Of a DNA stretch of 64,000 nt, positions 49,274-58,219 are shown in pieces. Below the pieces are notes generated by a model. The model was not told the origin of the DNA, searched no databases, and saw nothing but the letters and a program-made list of their open reading frames with translations. The DNA comes from Streptosporangium pseudovulgare (GTDB lineage Bacteria; Actinomycetota; Actinomycetes; Streptosporangiales; Streptosporangiaceae), in contig NZ_BMQJ01000001.1 in NCBI RefSeq assembly GCF_014648055.1, forward strand, positions 838,741 to 902,740, read 5' to 3'. How positions within the stretch are numbered: position 1 is the first letter of the stretch; the number at the start of each line of letters is the position of its first letter. The position numbers and the translations under genes were made by a program.

Positions 49274-50989
49274 TCATCCCCCCATGGCGATCGGCCGGGC
49301 CACCGGGCGGTCCTCGACGGGCACGGGCTCGGGGTTTCCGGCGCAGCGGACGTCGGCGGCGATTCCGGGACGACGTGCCGCGCCGTACGCGGCCCCCGTC
49401 CCGGTACCGGCGGCTCCGATCCCGGCTGTCCCGGCCCCGGCGGCCCCGGTACGGCGGGCGTCACCGGACGCGGCCGGCCGCGCGGACGTCGCCGACGGGG
49501 CGGGCGCGGGCAGGGTGCCGTCCCTGAGGTAGGCGAACAGGCGGCGGTCCACGCACGCGTTCCCGTCGAAGGCGACGCCGTGGTTACCGCTCGTCGCGCT
49601 CACCAGCCGGGAGGCGGTGAACAGCCGGCGCAGCCGCAGCGCCCCGTCGTACGGCGTGGCGGCGTCCCGCTCGGCCTGGATGAGCATGATCGGCGGGAGC
49701 CTCGGGTCGTCCCGCAGCCTGACCGGTGTACCGCCCCGCTGGGGCCAGAACGCGCAGGGAGCGTTGTACCAGGCGTTCGACCAGGTGAGGAAGGGCGCCC
49801 TGGCGTGCATCCGCGTCATGTCCCGCCGCCAGGCGCCCCAGTCGCGCGGCCAGGCGGCGTCGCGGCACTGCACCGCGAGGTAGACCGCGTAGCTGTTCTC
49901 GGCGGCGGCGTCGGTCTCCACGTTGCGGCGGTGGGCGGCGAGCAGCGGCCCGGCGTCCCCCTTGCGGACGTAGGCGGAGAACGCCCTGGCGAACTGGGGC
50001 CAGACCAGGTCGGAGTAGCCGGCGACGGTGTAGAGGTCGTCGAGCTCGCTCGGGCCGAGCCTGCCCCCGGCCGGGTGGGCGCGCAGCCGGTCGCGCATGG
50101 CGTACCAGGCGAAGGAGACGGCCTTCTGGGTCGGGCCGAGCCGGTAGACGTCGTTGTGGCGGGCCGTCCACCGCAGGAAGTCCTGGTGCCGCCGGTCGAA
50201 GGTGACGTTCTGCGCGAGGTTGGACTCGTACCAGATTCCCTCGGGGTCCACCACGCTGTCCAGGACCATCCGCCCGACCCGGTCGGGGAAGAGCGTGGCG
50301 TAGACCGCGCCGAGATAGGTGCCGTAGGAGTAGCCGAGATAGCTGATCCGCCGCTCGCCGAGCGCCTCCCGGATCGCGTCCATGTCGCGGGCGGAGTTCT
50401 CGGTGGTCATGTACGGCAGCAGCCAGTTCCACCGGCTCCCGCACGCCTCGGCGTACCGGCGGGCGCGGCCGACCAGCACGCCCTCCTCCCGGCGGTCGCG
50501 CGGCACGTAGTCGGGGCGGGGGGCCTCGTAGAGCTTCTCGGGGCTCATGCAGCGCAGCGCGGGCCGGCTCCTGCCGACGCCCCGCGGGTCGAAGCCCACC
50601 ACGTCGAACCGGCCGGACAGACCGGGAGGGAGCTGGGCGGCGACCCGCCGGGCCAGGTCGCGGCCTGAGGCGCCGGGCCCACCCGGGTTGACCAGCAGCA
50701 CGCCCAGGTGGTCGCGGCCCGGCGCGACCGTCCCGCGGATCCGGGTCAGGGCCAGGCTGATCGTCCGGGACGGGTCGCCGTAGTCGAGCGGCACCCGCAC
50801 CGAGGCGCACTCCTCCTCGTTCGCCGCCCGGCCGGGGACGGCCGGGGGCCCGAAGATCCCGGTGCCGCGCTGCCCGCCGCAGGGTTTCCAGACCAGCTCG
50901 TCCCGCCGCTGCGCCGCCGCCCCCTGAGGCGCTCCGAGCCCGGCGGCCAGCAGCGCGATGCCCGCGACGACCCCGATGACCCTTTTCAC
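49274..50989 (-). CDS. secreted alpha/beta-hydrolase peptidase (TAP / SlpD-SlpE type)
   Basis: 571 residues. The signal peptide is clear (VIGVVAGIALLAAGLGAPQG, AAA). The S33-like hydrolase domain has LLVNPGGPGASGRDLA (oxyanion loop), FDVVGFDPRGVGRSRPALRC and nucleophile Ser in ISYLGYSYGTYLGAVYATLF. The C-terminal TAP-like domain carries the acid in MLIQAERDAATPY and the His in TSGNHGVAFDGNACV. Relatives are mycelium-associated tripeptidyl aminopeptidases of Streptomyces. A ~60-residue Ala/Gly/Thr-rich tail without a sorting signal follows. AGGGGGAC precedes GTG 50989. A terminator after ispG makes this a separate unit, though it sits inside the otherwise conserved ispG-GNAT order. Confidence 0.88.
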   Translation of the reverse strand: MKRVIGVVAGIALLAAGLGAPQGAAAQRRDELVWKPCGGQRGTGIFGPPAVPGRAANEEECASVRVPLDYGDPSRTISLALTRIRGTVAPGRDHLGVLLVNPGGPGASGRDLARRVAAQLPPGLSGRFDVVGFDPRGVGRSRPALRCMSPEKLYEAPRPDYVPRDRREEGVLVGRARRYAEACGSRWNWLLPYMTTENSARDMDAIREALGERRISYLGYSYGTYLGAVYATLFPDRVGRMVLDSVVDPEGIWYESNLAQNVTFDRRHQDFLRWTARHNDVYRLGPTQKAVSFAWYAMRDRLRAHPAGGRLGPSELDDLYTVAGYSDLVWPQFARAFSAYVRKGDAGPLLAAHRRNVETDAAAENSYAVYLAVQCRDAAWPRDWGAWRRDMTRMHARAPFLTWSNAWYNAPCAFWPQRGGTPVRLRDDPRLPPIMLIQAERDAATPYDGALRLRRLFTASRLVSATSGNHGVAFDGNACVDRRLFAYLRDGTLPAPAPSATSARPAASGDARRTGAAGAGTAGIGAAGTGTGAAYGAARRPGIAADVRCAGNPEPVPVEDRPVARPIAMGG

Positions 50990-51090
50990 ATCGTCCCCCT
51001 ACTTCTACGGCAGAGGTGATGGTCTCCCGGGATGCGACGGGGCCACCGGCGACACGGCCGGTTCTTTACCGTCGGGCGCCCGGCCGATTA

Positions 51091-51115
51091 CCTCCCGCGT
51101 GAGGAACGCGGGAGG
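51091..51115 (-). terminator. terminator after ispG
   Basis: CCTCCCGCGT (51091-51100) pairs perfectly with ACGCGGGAGG (51106-51115) around a 5-nt loop, downstream of ispG and upstream of the peptidase gene. Confidence 0.75.
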
Positions 51116-51203
51116 GACGCGGGAGGGACGGCTGAGCCCGGCGCCGCCTCGCGGACGGCGACGTTCCCGGGATGGCCGGCGAACCGGCCCCGAGGCGTAC
51201 GGG

Positions 51204-52373
51204 CTAGCCGACGACGACCTGGGCGCCGGGGCCGTCCTCGTCGTCGAGGTCGACCTCCACGCCCATCTCCTCGGCCAGGCGCAGGGCCTCCTCGATGAGG
51301 GTCTCGACGATCTGCGACTCGGGGACGGTCTTGATGACCTCGCCCTTGACGAAGATCTGGCCCTTGCCGTTGCCGGAGGCGACGCCGAGGTCGGCCTCGC
51401 GGGCCTCGCCGGGGCCGTTGACGACGCAGCCCATCACCGCGACGCGCAGCGGGACCTTCAGCCCGGCGAGCCCGGCCTGCACCTGCTCGGCCAGGGTGTA
51501 GACGTCGACCTGGGCGCGGCCGCAGGACGGGCAGGAGACGATCTCCAGGCCGCGCTCGCGCAGGCCCAGCGACTCCAGGATCGCGGTGCCGACCTTGATC
51601 TCCTCGACCGGCGGGGCCGACAGCGACACCCGGATGGTGTCGCCGATGCCCTCGGCCAGCAGCGCGCCGAACGCGACGGCGGACTTGATCGTGCCCTGGA
51701 ACGCCGGGCCCGCCTCGGTGACGCCGAGGTGCAGGGGGTAGTCGCAGCGGGCGGCGAGCAGGCGGTACGCCTGGACCATCACGACCGGGTCGTTGTGCTT
51801 GACCGAGATCTTGATGTCGCGGAAGCCGTGCTCCTCGAACAGCGAGCACTCCCACAGCGCCGACTCCACCAGCGCCTCGGGGGTGGCCTTGCCGTACTTC
51901 TCCAGCAGGCGGCGGTCGAGCGAGCCGGCGTTGACGCCGATCCGGATCGGCACGCCGTGGTCGGACGCGGCGCGGGCGATCTCGCCGACCTTGTCGTCGA
52001 ACTTCTTGATGTTCCCGGGGTTGACCCGGACCGCCGCGCAGCCCGCCTCGATCGCGGCGAAGACGTACTTCGGCTGGAAGTGGATGTCGGCGATCACCGG
52101 GATCTGCGACTTCTTCGCGATGATCGGCAGCGCTTCGGCGTCGTCCTGGGACGGCACGGCGACGCGGACGATCTGGCAGCCCGACGCGGTCAGCTCGGCG
52201 ATCTGCTGCAGCGTGGCGTTGATGTCGGCGGTGACCGTGGTGGTCATCGACTGCACCGAGACCGGCGCGTCCCCGCCGACCGGCACGGACCCGACCATGA
52301 TCTGGCGGGATTTGCGACGCTCGGCGATCGGCCTGGTCCTCACGGACGGCATACCGAGTGCAACAGAAGTCAT
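51204..52373 (-). CDS. ispG: 4-hydroxy-3-methylbut-2-enyl diphosphate synthase (IspG/GcpE)
   Basis: 389 residues, the normal bacterial length. IspG reduces MEcPP to HMBPP in the MEP isoprenoid pathway. The N-terminal barrel starts [20 protein letters not shown] with [19 protein letters not shown]. The [4Fe-4S] ligands are in [14 protein letters not shown] and [20 protein letters not shown], with the Glu of NGPGE completing the cluster site. ATG 52373 has AAGGG 7 nt upstream. It lies 36 nt downstream of dxr on the same strand and is probably co-transcribed with it. The acidic C-terminus ([16 protein letters not shown]) is typical of actinobacterial forms. Confidence 0.97.
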   Translation of the reverse strand: MTSVALGMPSVRTRPIAERRKSRQIMVGSVPVGGDAPVSVQSMTTTVTADINATLQQIAELTASGCQIVRVAVPSQDDAEALPIIAKKSQIPVIADIHFQPKYVFAAIEAGCAAVRVNPGNIKKFDDKVGEIARAASDHGVPIRIGVNAGSLDRRLLEKYGKATPEALVESALWECSLFEEHGFRDIKISVKHNDPVVMVQAYRLLAARCDYPLHLGVTEAGPAFQGTIKSAVAFGALLAEGIGDTIRVSLSAPPVEEIKVGTAILESLGLRERGLEIVSCPSCGRAQVDVYTLAEQVQAGLAGLKVPLRVAVMGCVVNGPGEAREADLGVASGNGKGQIFVKGEVIKTVPESQIVETLIEEALRLAEEMGVEVDLDDEDGPGAQVVVG

Positions 52374-52409
52374 TTTTCAGCCCTTGTGAAAGTCGACGGC
52401 GCTCACAGT

Positions 52410-53582
52410 TTAGGCAGCCCCGGTGAGCTCCCGGGCACGAACCCGCGCCCAGGTGTCGGCGGCGAGCACCTCCTCGACCGAACCGGCCTCGGTGACGGTG
52501 TGCTCGGCGACCACCGCGGCCACGGTGTCGACGATGCCGGGGAACGGCAGCCGGCCGGCCAGGAACGCCTCCACGCAGACCTCGTTCGCGGCGTTGTAGA
52601 CGGCCGGGGCGGTGCCGCCGGCCTCGCCGACGTGCCGGGCCAGCGCGACGGCGGGGAACGCCTCGTCGTCGAGCGGTTCGAAGGTCCAGGTGTGGGCGCG
52701 GGTCCAGTCGACCGGGGAGGCGGCGCCGGCGACCCGGCCGGGCCAGCCCAGGGCGAGGGAGATCGGCAGCCGCATGTCGGGCGGGCTGGCCTGGGCGACG
52801 ACCGAGCCGTCGGTGAACTCGACCATGGAGTGGATCATCGACTGCGGGTGGACCACGACGGTGATGCGGTCGAAGCCGATGTCGAACAGCAGGTGCGCCT
52901 CGATGACCTCCAGGCCCTTGTTGACCAGCGTGGCGGAGTTCACCGTGATGACCGGCCCCATCGACCAGGTCGGGTGGGCCAGCGCCTGCTCCGGGGTGAC
53001 CCCGGTGAGCTCGGCGCGCGGCCTGCCGCGGAAGGGGCCGCCGCTCGCGGTGACGATCAGCCGGCGTACGGCCGAGGGGTCGTGGCCGGTGGGGCTCGCC
53101 GCCCACAGGCACTGGGCGAGCGCGCTGTGCTCGGAGTCGACCGGGATCAGCTGTCCCGGCCCGGCCAGGCGCTTGACCAGCGGGCCGCCGACGATCAGGG
53201 ACTCCTTGTTGGCGAGGGCCAGCGTGCGGCCCGCCTTCAGCGCCGCCAGCGTCGAGGTCAGCCCCAGCGCGCCGGTGATGCCGTTGAGCACCACATCGGA
53301 CGGCCAGGCCGCGGCCTCGGCGACGCCCTCGGGCCCGGCGAGGACCTTCGCGGTCACGCCGAGGGCGGACAGGGCCTCGCGCAGCGCGGGGACGGCCGCG
53401 GGGTCGGCGACGGCCACCGCCTCGGGCCGGAACTCGGCCGCCTGGCGGGCCAGCAGGTCGACGCGGGCGCCCCCGGCGGCGAGCGCGGCGACCCGGAACC
53501 CGCCCGGGTTGCGGGCGATGACGTCGAGGGACTGGGTTCCGATGGAGCCGGTCGAGCCGAGCAGGACGACGGAGCGTGTCAT
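52410..53582 (-). CDS. dxr: 1-deoxy-D-xylulose-5-phosphate reductoisomerase (Dxr/IspC)
   Basis: 390 residues, the family length. Dxr converts DXP to MEP using NADPH. The NADPH site is [20 protein letters not shown]. The substrate/metal region has [13 protein letters not shown] and [14 protein letters not shown], and [13 protein letters not shown] is the flexible loop with [20 protein letters not shown]. All catalytic features are present. I chose ATG 53582; GTG 53594 is a possible earlier start. The usual neighbour order in actinobacteria is dxr, a site-2 protease (rip1/rseP-like), then ispG. Here ispG follows after 36 nt and the protease gene is missing. The upstream gap is AT-rich and shared with a secreted protease gene. 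Confidence 0.96.
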   Translation of the reverse strand: MTRSVVLLGSTGSIGTQSLDVIARNPGGFRVAALAAGGARVDLLARQAAEFRPEAVAVADPAAVPALREALSALGVTAKVLAGPEGVAEAAAWPSDVVLNGITGALGLTSTLAALKAGRTLALANKESLIVGGPLVKRLAGPGQLIPVDSEHSALAQCLWAASPTGHDPSAVRRLIVTASGGPFRGRPRAELTGVTPEQALAHPTWSMGPVITVNSATLVNKGLEVIEAHLLFDIGFDRITVVVHPQSMIHSMVEFTDGSVVAQASPPDMRLPISLALGWPGRVAGAASPVDWTRAHTWTFEPLDDEAFPAVALARHVGEAGGTAPAVYNAANEVCVEAFLAGRLPFPGIVDTVAAVVAEHTVTEAGSVEEVLAADTWARVRARELTGAA

Positions 53583-53791
53583 GTCTGGGTCCACGGCCCC
53601 ATTCTCGCGGCTCCCGCCCACCGGTCGCGCCCGTGCCCGGCGGCCGGTTCTGCGGAACACGGGAGACGGGCGATAAAAAGCGAGATTTAAGTCCGAATTT
53701 AAATATAGCAATACTCGTAAATCTTGAGAAATGCAGACATGTGGCGCACTAGCTTCCCGACTCATCGTTCAGGTTTTTCGGAGGTAGAGAA

Positions 53792-54925
53792 ATGCGCCGT
53801 ACGGCACGTCTGGTCCCCACCCTCACGCTCGCCGCGGGCAGCGTCCTGCTGCCCGCGACGTTCGCCCACGGCGCATCGGCGGCCGCCGCACCCGGCGCGT
53901 CGGCGGCCGCGCACGACCCGTCGGCGGCGGACGCGCACGGCGCCGCCGCTGCACGGGCCGCCTCGCGGCCCGCCGCGCACGCCGCGGCGAAGACCGCCCC
54001 GGAGCCGGTCGGGAAGGAGGCCGCCGACACGCGGAGCGAGCAGCTCGCCGTCCGCCGCTACTGGACCGAGGCGAAGATGGAGTCCGCCAAGCCGCTCGAC
54101 GCGCTCGCGCCCGGAAAGGAAGGAGTCCGGCTCACCGCGGCCGCGACCGCCGCGCAGGCCGCGGCCGACCCGGTCGAGATCCCGGCCACCCGCCCGGGGG
54201 GCGGGACCGCGACGCCCGCCGCCGCGGCGGCCGCGCGCGCATCCAGCGGAGCCGCGTGGACCCGCGGCGGGACGGTGACCAGGACCGCCGGGCGGGTGTT
54301 CTTCACCTACCAGGGCCGCAACGCCTCCTGCTCGGCCACCGCCGTCACCGGTGACAACAGGAGCACGGTGCTCACCGCCGGGCACTGCGTGCGGATGGGC
54401 GGCGCCTTCCACACCAACTGGGTGTTCGTCCCCGGCTACGCGAACGGCCTGCGCCCGTACGGCACCTGGGTGGCGACCGCCCTCTACACCACCCCGCAGT
54501 GGAACAACGGCGAGGACGTCAACTACGACGTGGCCGCCGCCGTGGTGGCCCCGCTGGACGGCAGGTCGCTGACCGACGTCGTCGGCGGGCAGGGCGTCTC
54601 CTTCAACCAGCCCCGCAGGCAGCGGATGCACGCCTTCGGCTACCCCGCCGCCGCTCCCTACGACGGCTCCAAACTGGTCTACTGCGCCGGCCAGACGTTC
54701 GACGACTTCATGATGTCCCGCGACATCGGCCTGAACTGCACCATGAACGGCGGGTCGAGCGGCGGCCCCTGGTTCACCGGCTTCGACGAGAGCACCGGGC
54801 TGGGCACGGTGAACTCCGTCAACAGCTTCAAGTACGGCTTCGCCGGCGGATGGATGTTCGGCCCGTACTTCGGCGCCGAGGCCCGCGACGTCTACGAGGC
54901 CGCCCAGGGAGCGACCACGCCCTGA
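53792..54925 (+). CDS. secreted S1-like serine protease with Ala-rich propeptide
   Basis: 377 residues. A signal peptide (LVPTLTLAAGSVLLPATFAH) is followed by a ~110-residue Ala/Pro-rich propeptide with RRYWTEAKMESAKPLD, a segment also found in the next gene. The protease domain (~160-377) is of the trypsin/V8 type: His in TVLTAGHCVRMGG, Asp in VNYDVAAAVVAPLDG and Ser in MNGGSSGGPWFTGFDE. The cysteines include those flanking the His (ASCSATAV, AGHC) and the Ser (YCAG, LNCT). GGAGGTAGAGAA precedes the ATG. An AT-rich stretch at 53675-53730 holds the promoter and is shared with divergent dxr. Likely extracellular or wall-associated, with autocatalytic activation. Confidence 0.88.
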   Translation: MRRTARLVPTLTLAAGSVLLPATFAHGASAAAAPGASAAAHDPSAADAHGAAAARAASRPAAHAAAKTAPEPVGKEAADTRSEQLAVRRYWTEAKMESAKPLDALAPGKEGVRLTAAATAAQAAADPVEIPATRPGGGTATPAAAAAARASSGAAWTRGGTVTRTAGRVFFTYQGRNASCSATAVTGDNRSTVLTAGHCVRMGGAFHTNWVFVPGYANGLRPYGTWVATALYTTPQWNNGEDVNYDVAAAVVAPLDGRSLTDVVGGQGVSFNQPRRQRMHAFGYPAAAPYDGSKLVYCAGQTFDDFMMSRDIGLNCTMNGGSSGGPWFTGFDESTGLGTVNSVNSFKYGFAGGWMFGPYFGAEARDVYEAAQGATTP

Positions 54926-55080
54926 GGACCGGGATCCGGGAGGCGGGCGGCCTCCTCGGGCCCGTCCCCGCACCGGGCCGGATCGCGGGGCCGTCCGGGC
55001 CACCGGGAGCGGCGCGCCACCATGCCTCATTGACCGAAAGTAGTCACAACGACACACCACGTAGTGCAAAATCGGGTCTC

Positions 55081-56379
55081 ATGACCTCAAGCCTCCCCCT
55101 GCTTGCGGGTGCCGCGCTCGTCGCCGGGCTCGTCGGCGGCCCCGCGGCCCGTCCCGTGACCGACGCGGCGCCCCTCGGAACCGGCCGGGCGGGTCCGGCC
55201 GTCGCCGTCCCCCGGGTCCACCCGGCGGACGCGACCGGCTCGACCGGCGTGAACGGCGTGAACGGCGTGCCCGGCGAGAGCGATCCGGTCGCCCCGGCCT
55301 CCTCGGTCGCGGCCGAGGTCGCCGACGTGGTGGAGCACGCGGCCGCGGACGACGCCCCCGGCCACCGGCGGGTGCTCGACTACTGGACCCCGCAACGGAT
55401 GGCGGCGGCCGTCCCGATCGGCGTACTCGGGAAGGTGACGGGGTTGCTGGGCGGCGGGCGCGCCGCCACCGGCGGCGACCGCCCGGCCGCTCCCGCCGCC
55501 GGTCGTCCCGGGGCCCTCACCGTGAAGGGTCTTCCGGCCGCTCCCGCCGTGAAGGGCCGTCCCGCCGCTCCGGCCGCCGGAGGCGACCGCCGGGCCGTTT
55601 CCGCGCACGACCGCCGGGCCGTTTCCGCGCATGAGCGCCCGGCCGCCGCGAACGAGCGTCTGGCCGCACCCGCGGCCGGAACCCGGCGGGCCGCCCCGGT
55701 CACCGGGGCCCGCTGGGTCACCGGCGGTTCGGTCGCCCAGACCGTCGGGCGGGTCTTCCTCACCGTCGGCGGCGTCGACTACGTGTGCTCGGCCGGCTCC
55801 GTCCGGAGCGCCAACCGCGACCTGGTGGTGACCGCCGGGCACTGCGTCAAGGACGGCGCCGGCGCCTGGGCGGACAACTGGGTCTTCGTGCCCGGTTACG
55901 ACCGGGGGCGGCAGCCGTACGGGCAGTTCACCGCCCGCCGCATGTTCGTCGCCGGTCCCTGGGCGCGCGGCGCCGACGACAGCTACGACGTGGGCATGGT
56001 GGCGCTGAACACCAGGAACGGCAGGCACCTCGGCGACGTGGTGGGGGCCCAGGAGATCGCCTTCGGCACCCCCCGGGGCCGCCCGGCCCACGGCTTCGGC
56101 TTCCCCGCCGACGCCCCCTACGACGGCGAGCACCTGGTCTACTGCGCCGGCCCCGTGCACGACGACCCGCACGAGCAGACCGCCGACCAGGGCATGCGCT
56201 GCGACATGACCGCCGGCTCCAGCGGCGGCCCCTGGCTGACCGGCTTCGACGCCGTCACCGGCCGCGGCACGATCACCTCGGTGAGCAGCTTCAAGTACAG
56301 CGACGACCACGGCACGATGTACGGCCCCTACTTCGGGAGCACCGTCAGGGATCTGCACACCGTCGCCGAACGGTCCTGA
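55081..56379 (+). CDS. secreted S1-like serine protease, paralogue of the upstream gene
   Basis: 432 residues. A hydrophobic export signal (LLAGAALVAGLVGGPAA) leads to a long propeptide with LDYWTPQRMAAAVPIG, matching the upstream paralogue, and an Ala/Pro/Arg stretch with short repeats (DRRAVSAHDRRAVSAHERPA). The triad is His in LVVTAGHCVKDG, Asp in DSYDVGMVALNT and Ser in MTAGSSGGPWLTGFDA. Shared strings with the neighbour include NWVFVPGY, PYDG and LVYCAG, so the pair arose by tandem duplication. The signal lacks the usual basic N-terminus (MTSSLPLL), and no ribosome site precedes ATG 55081, so an earlier start is possible. Two strong hairpins follow. Confidence 0.85.
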   Translation: MTSSLPLLAGAALVAGLVGGPAARPVTDAAPLGTGRAGPAVAVPRVHPADATGSTGVNGVNGVPGESDPVAPASSVAAEVADVVEHAAADDAPGHRRVLDYWTPQRMAAAVPIGVLGKVTGLLGGGRAATGGDRPAAPAAGRPGALTVKGLPAAPAVKGRPAAPAAGGDRRAVSAHDRRAVSAHERPAAANERLAAPAAGTRRAAPVTGARWVTGGSVAQTVGRVFLTVGGVDYVCSAGSVRSANRDLVVTAGHCVKDGAGAWADNWVFVPGYDRGRQPYGQFTARRMFVAGPWARGADDSYDVGMVALNTRNGRHLGDVVGAQEIAFGTPRGRPAHGFGFPADAPYDGEHLVYCAGPVHDDPHEQTADQGMRCDMTAGSSGGPWLTGFDAVTGRGTITSVSSFKYSDDHGTMYGPYFGSTVRDLHTVAERS

Positions 56380-56403
56380 CGGCGGCCGGCCCGGAAACCG
56401 CCT

Positions 56404-56433
56404 GGGACTCCCGGCCCGCTGGTCGGGAGTCCC
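56404..56433 (+). terminator. terminator after protease pair
   Basis: GGGACTCCCG (56404-56413) pairs perfectly with CGGGAGTCCC (56424-56433) around a 10-nt loop. Confidence 0.8.
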
Positions 56434-56478
56434 CGGACAGCCCCGGCCGCGCCCGGGAGACCGGCGGCGGCCGGAAAG

Positions 56479-56520
56479 CGCGCGGCCCGCGGCCCCGGGG
56501 CGGGGGTCGCGGGCCGCGCG
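56479..56520. terminator. second, bidirectional hairpin before convergent ALDH gene
   Basis: CGCGCGGCCCGCG (56479-56491) pairs perfectly with CGCGGGCCGCGCG (56508-56520), a 13-bp stem that can serve either strand. Confidence 0.8.
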
Positions 56521-56571
56521 GTGGGACGGCTCGGAGAGCGGGGCCGGGTCATGCCGGCCCGGCGGCCTCCG

Positions 56572-58002
56572 TCAGAGGGAGGACAGGCCGGTGAGGACCA
56601 TGACCTTCTCGTAGGTGAGGTCCTCCATGGCCGAGCGGACGCCCTCGCGTCCGACGCCGGAGTCCTTGACGCCGCCGTAGGGCATCTGGTCGGCGCGGTA
56701 GGACGGGACGTCGCCGATGATCACGCCGCCGACCTCCAGCTCCCGGTTGGCGCGGAAGGCGATGTCGAGGTTGCGGGTGAACACCCCGGCCTGCAGGCCG
56801 TACCTGGAGTCGTTGACCGCGGCGAACGCCTCGTCGACGCCGGAGACGGTCTGGACGGTCATGACCGGGCCGAAGACCTCCTCGCAGCCGAGCTTGGTGT
56901 CGCGCGGCACGTCGGCGAGGACGGTCGGGGCGACGGTGGCGCCGTCGCGGGTGCCGCCGGTCAGCAGCCGGGCGCCGGCCGCGACGGCCTCCTTGACCCA
57001 GCTCTCGACGCGCTCGGCGGCCTCGACGGAGACGAGCGGCCCGACCTGGGTCTTCTCGTCGGCGGGGTCGCCGGTGACCAGGGCCTCCACCGCCGGGATC
57101 AGCTTGGCGAGGAACGCCTCGCTCACCTGCTCCTCGACGATGACCCGCTGGACCGAGATGCAGCTCTGCCCGGCCTGGTAGTTGGAGAACAGCGCCGTCC
57201 GGGAGGCGGCCCAGTCGAGGTCGGCGTCGGCGAGCACGACGGCCGCGGCGTTGCCGCCCAGCTCCAGCGTGACGTGCTTGCGCGGCACCTGGTCCATGAT
57301 GGCGTAGCCGACCGGCCCGGACCCGGTGAAGGAGACGACCGGCAGGCGCGGGTCCTCGACGAGGGCGGAGGCGCGGTCGTTCGGGACGGGCAGGACGGAG
57401 AACATGCCCGCGGGCAGGTCGGTCTCGGCCAGGATCTCCCCCAGCACCAGGGACGACAGCGGCGTCGCCGGGGCGGGCTTGACGATGATCGGGGCGCCGA
57501 CCGCGATGGCGGGGGCGACCTTGTGGGCCACCAGGTTCAGCGGGAAGTTGAACGGGGTGATCGCCAGGACCGGCCCGTGCGGGACGCGGGAGACGTAGGC
57601 GAGGCGGCCCGCGGAGGCGGCCTCGGTGTCCAGGCGCACGGTCTCGCCGTTGAGGCGGCGGGCCTCCTCGGCGGCGAACTGGAAGGTGGAGATGGCGCGG
57701 CCGACCTCGCCGCGGGCCCAGAAGATGGGCTTGCCGTTCTCCTCCATGATGAGCCGGGCGATCTCCTCGGCCCGCTCGGTCAGGCGGCGCACGACATGGG
57801 TGAGGGCCGCGGCCCGCACGTGGAGGGGCAGCGCGGCGGCCTGCTTGCGTACGGCGTCGGCCGCGGCGACGGCCTCCTCGACCTGCTCGGGGGTCGGCAC
57901 GGAGCAGACGCCGACGACACGGCCGTCATGGGAGTTGGTCACGGTGAGCTCGGCGTCCCCCGTGGCGGGGCGGCCGGCGAGCCAGAAGGGGCGCACGTCC
58001 AT
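56572..58002 (-). CDS. NAD(P)-dependent aldehyde dehydrogenase (probable succinate-semialdehyde type)
   Basis: 476 residues, the normal ALDH length. The fold and active site are complete: ITPFNFPLNLVAHKVAPAIA, the cofactor-site Lys in IIVKPAPATPLSS, FTGSGPVGYAI, the base Glu in VTLELGGNAAAVV, and catalytic Cys in NYQAGQSCISVQRVI. The late segment EVFGPVMTVQTVSG is also typical. The specific aldehyde cannot be read from the sequence. Linkage within 2.5 kb to gabT and a PucR regulator suggests succinate semialdehyde from GABA. The ATG has no ribosome site; TAGCGT (58010-58015) 7 nt upstream suggests a leaderless mRNA. It is divergent from a TetR gene, its likely regulator. Confidence 0.88.
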   Translation of the reverse strand: MDVRPFWLAGRPATGDAELTVTNSHDGRVVGVCSVPTPEQVEEAVAAADAVRKQAAALPLHVRAAALTHVVRRLTERAEEIARLIMEENGKPIFWARGEVGRAISTFQFAAEEARRLNGETVRLDTEAASAGRLAYVSRVPHGPVLAITPFNFPLNLVAHKVAPAIAVGAPIIVKPAPATPLSSLVLGEILAETDLPAGMFSVLPVPNDRASALVEDPRLPVVSFTGSGPVGYAIMDQVPRKHVTLELGGNAAAVVLADADLDWAASRTALFSNYQAGQSCISVQRVIVEEQVSEAFLAKLIPAVEALVTGDPADEKTQVGPLVSVEAAERVESWVKEAVAAGARLLTGGTRDGATVAPTVLADVPRDTKLGCEEVFGPVMTVQTVSGVDEAFAAVNDSRYGLQAGVFTRNLDIAFRANRELEVGGVIIGDVPSYRADQMPYGGVKDSGVGREGVRSAMEDLTYEKVMVLTGLSSL

Positions 58003-58009
58003 GGCTCAG

Positions 58010-58015
58010 ACGCTA
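58010..58015 (-). promoter_or_regulatory. -10 element for leaderless ALDH mRNA
   Basis: On the minus strand TAGCGT ends 7 nt before the ATG; no Shine-Dalgarno is present. Confidence 0.45.
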
Positions 58016-58112
58016 TGTCACGGCCCCCGGGACGGTGTTACTCCACCATGCACAAGACCCTTGCGCCGTCGCGCCGTTACGCATAAAAATATCTCGCTCT
58101 CTGCCTGTAACG

Positions 58113-58156
58113 GAAACAGGGCCAATTATGGATATTTCTGAGATGGCACCTGTTTC
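58113..58156. promoter_or_regulatory. inverted GAAACAGG sites in ALDH-TetR gap
   Basis: GAAACAGG (58113-58120) and its inverse CCTGTTTC (58149-58156) are 36 bp apart centre to centre. CCTGT at 58104-58108 forms a second, shorter pairing with the first. The gap is AT-rich and serves both divergent genes, so these are candidate binding sites for the TetR protein. Confidence 0.45.
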
Positions 58157-58219
58157 ACGGAGCGCGGCCCCGATCACGTCACCGATCGCCACCACCCGAG
58201 AACAGAAGGGCATGGTCGC

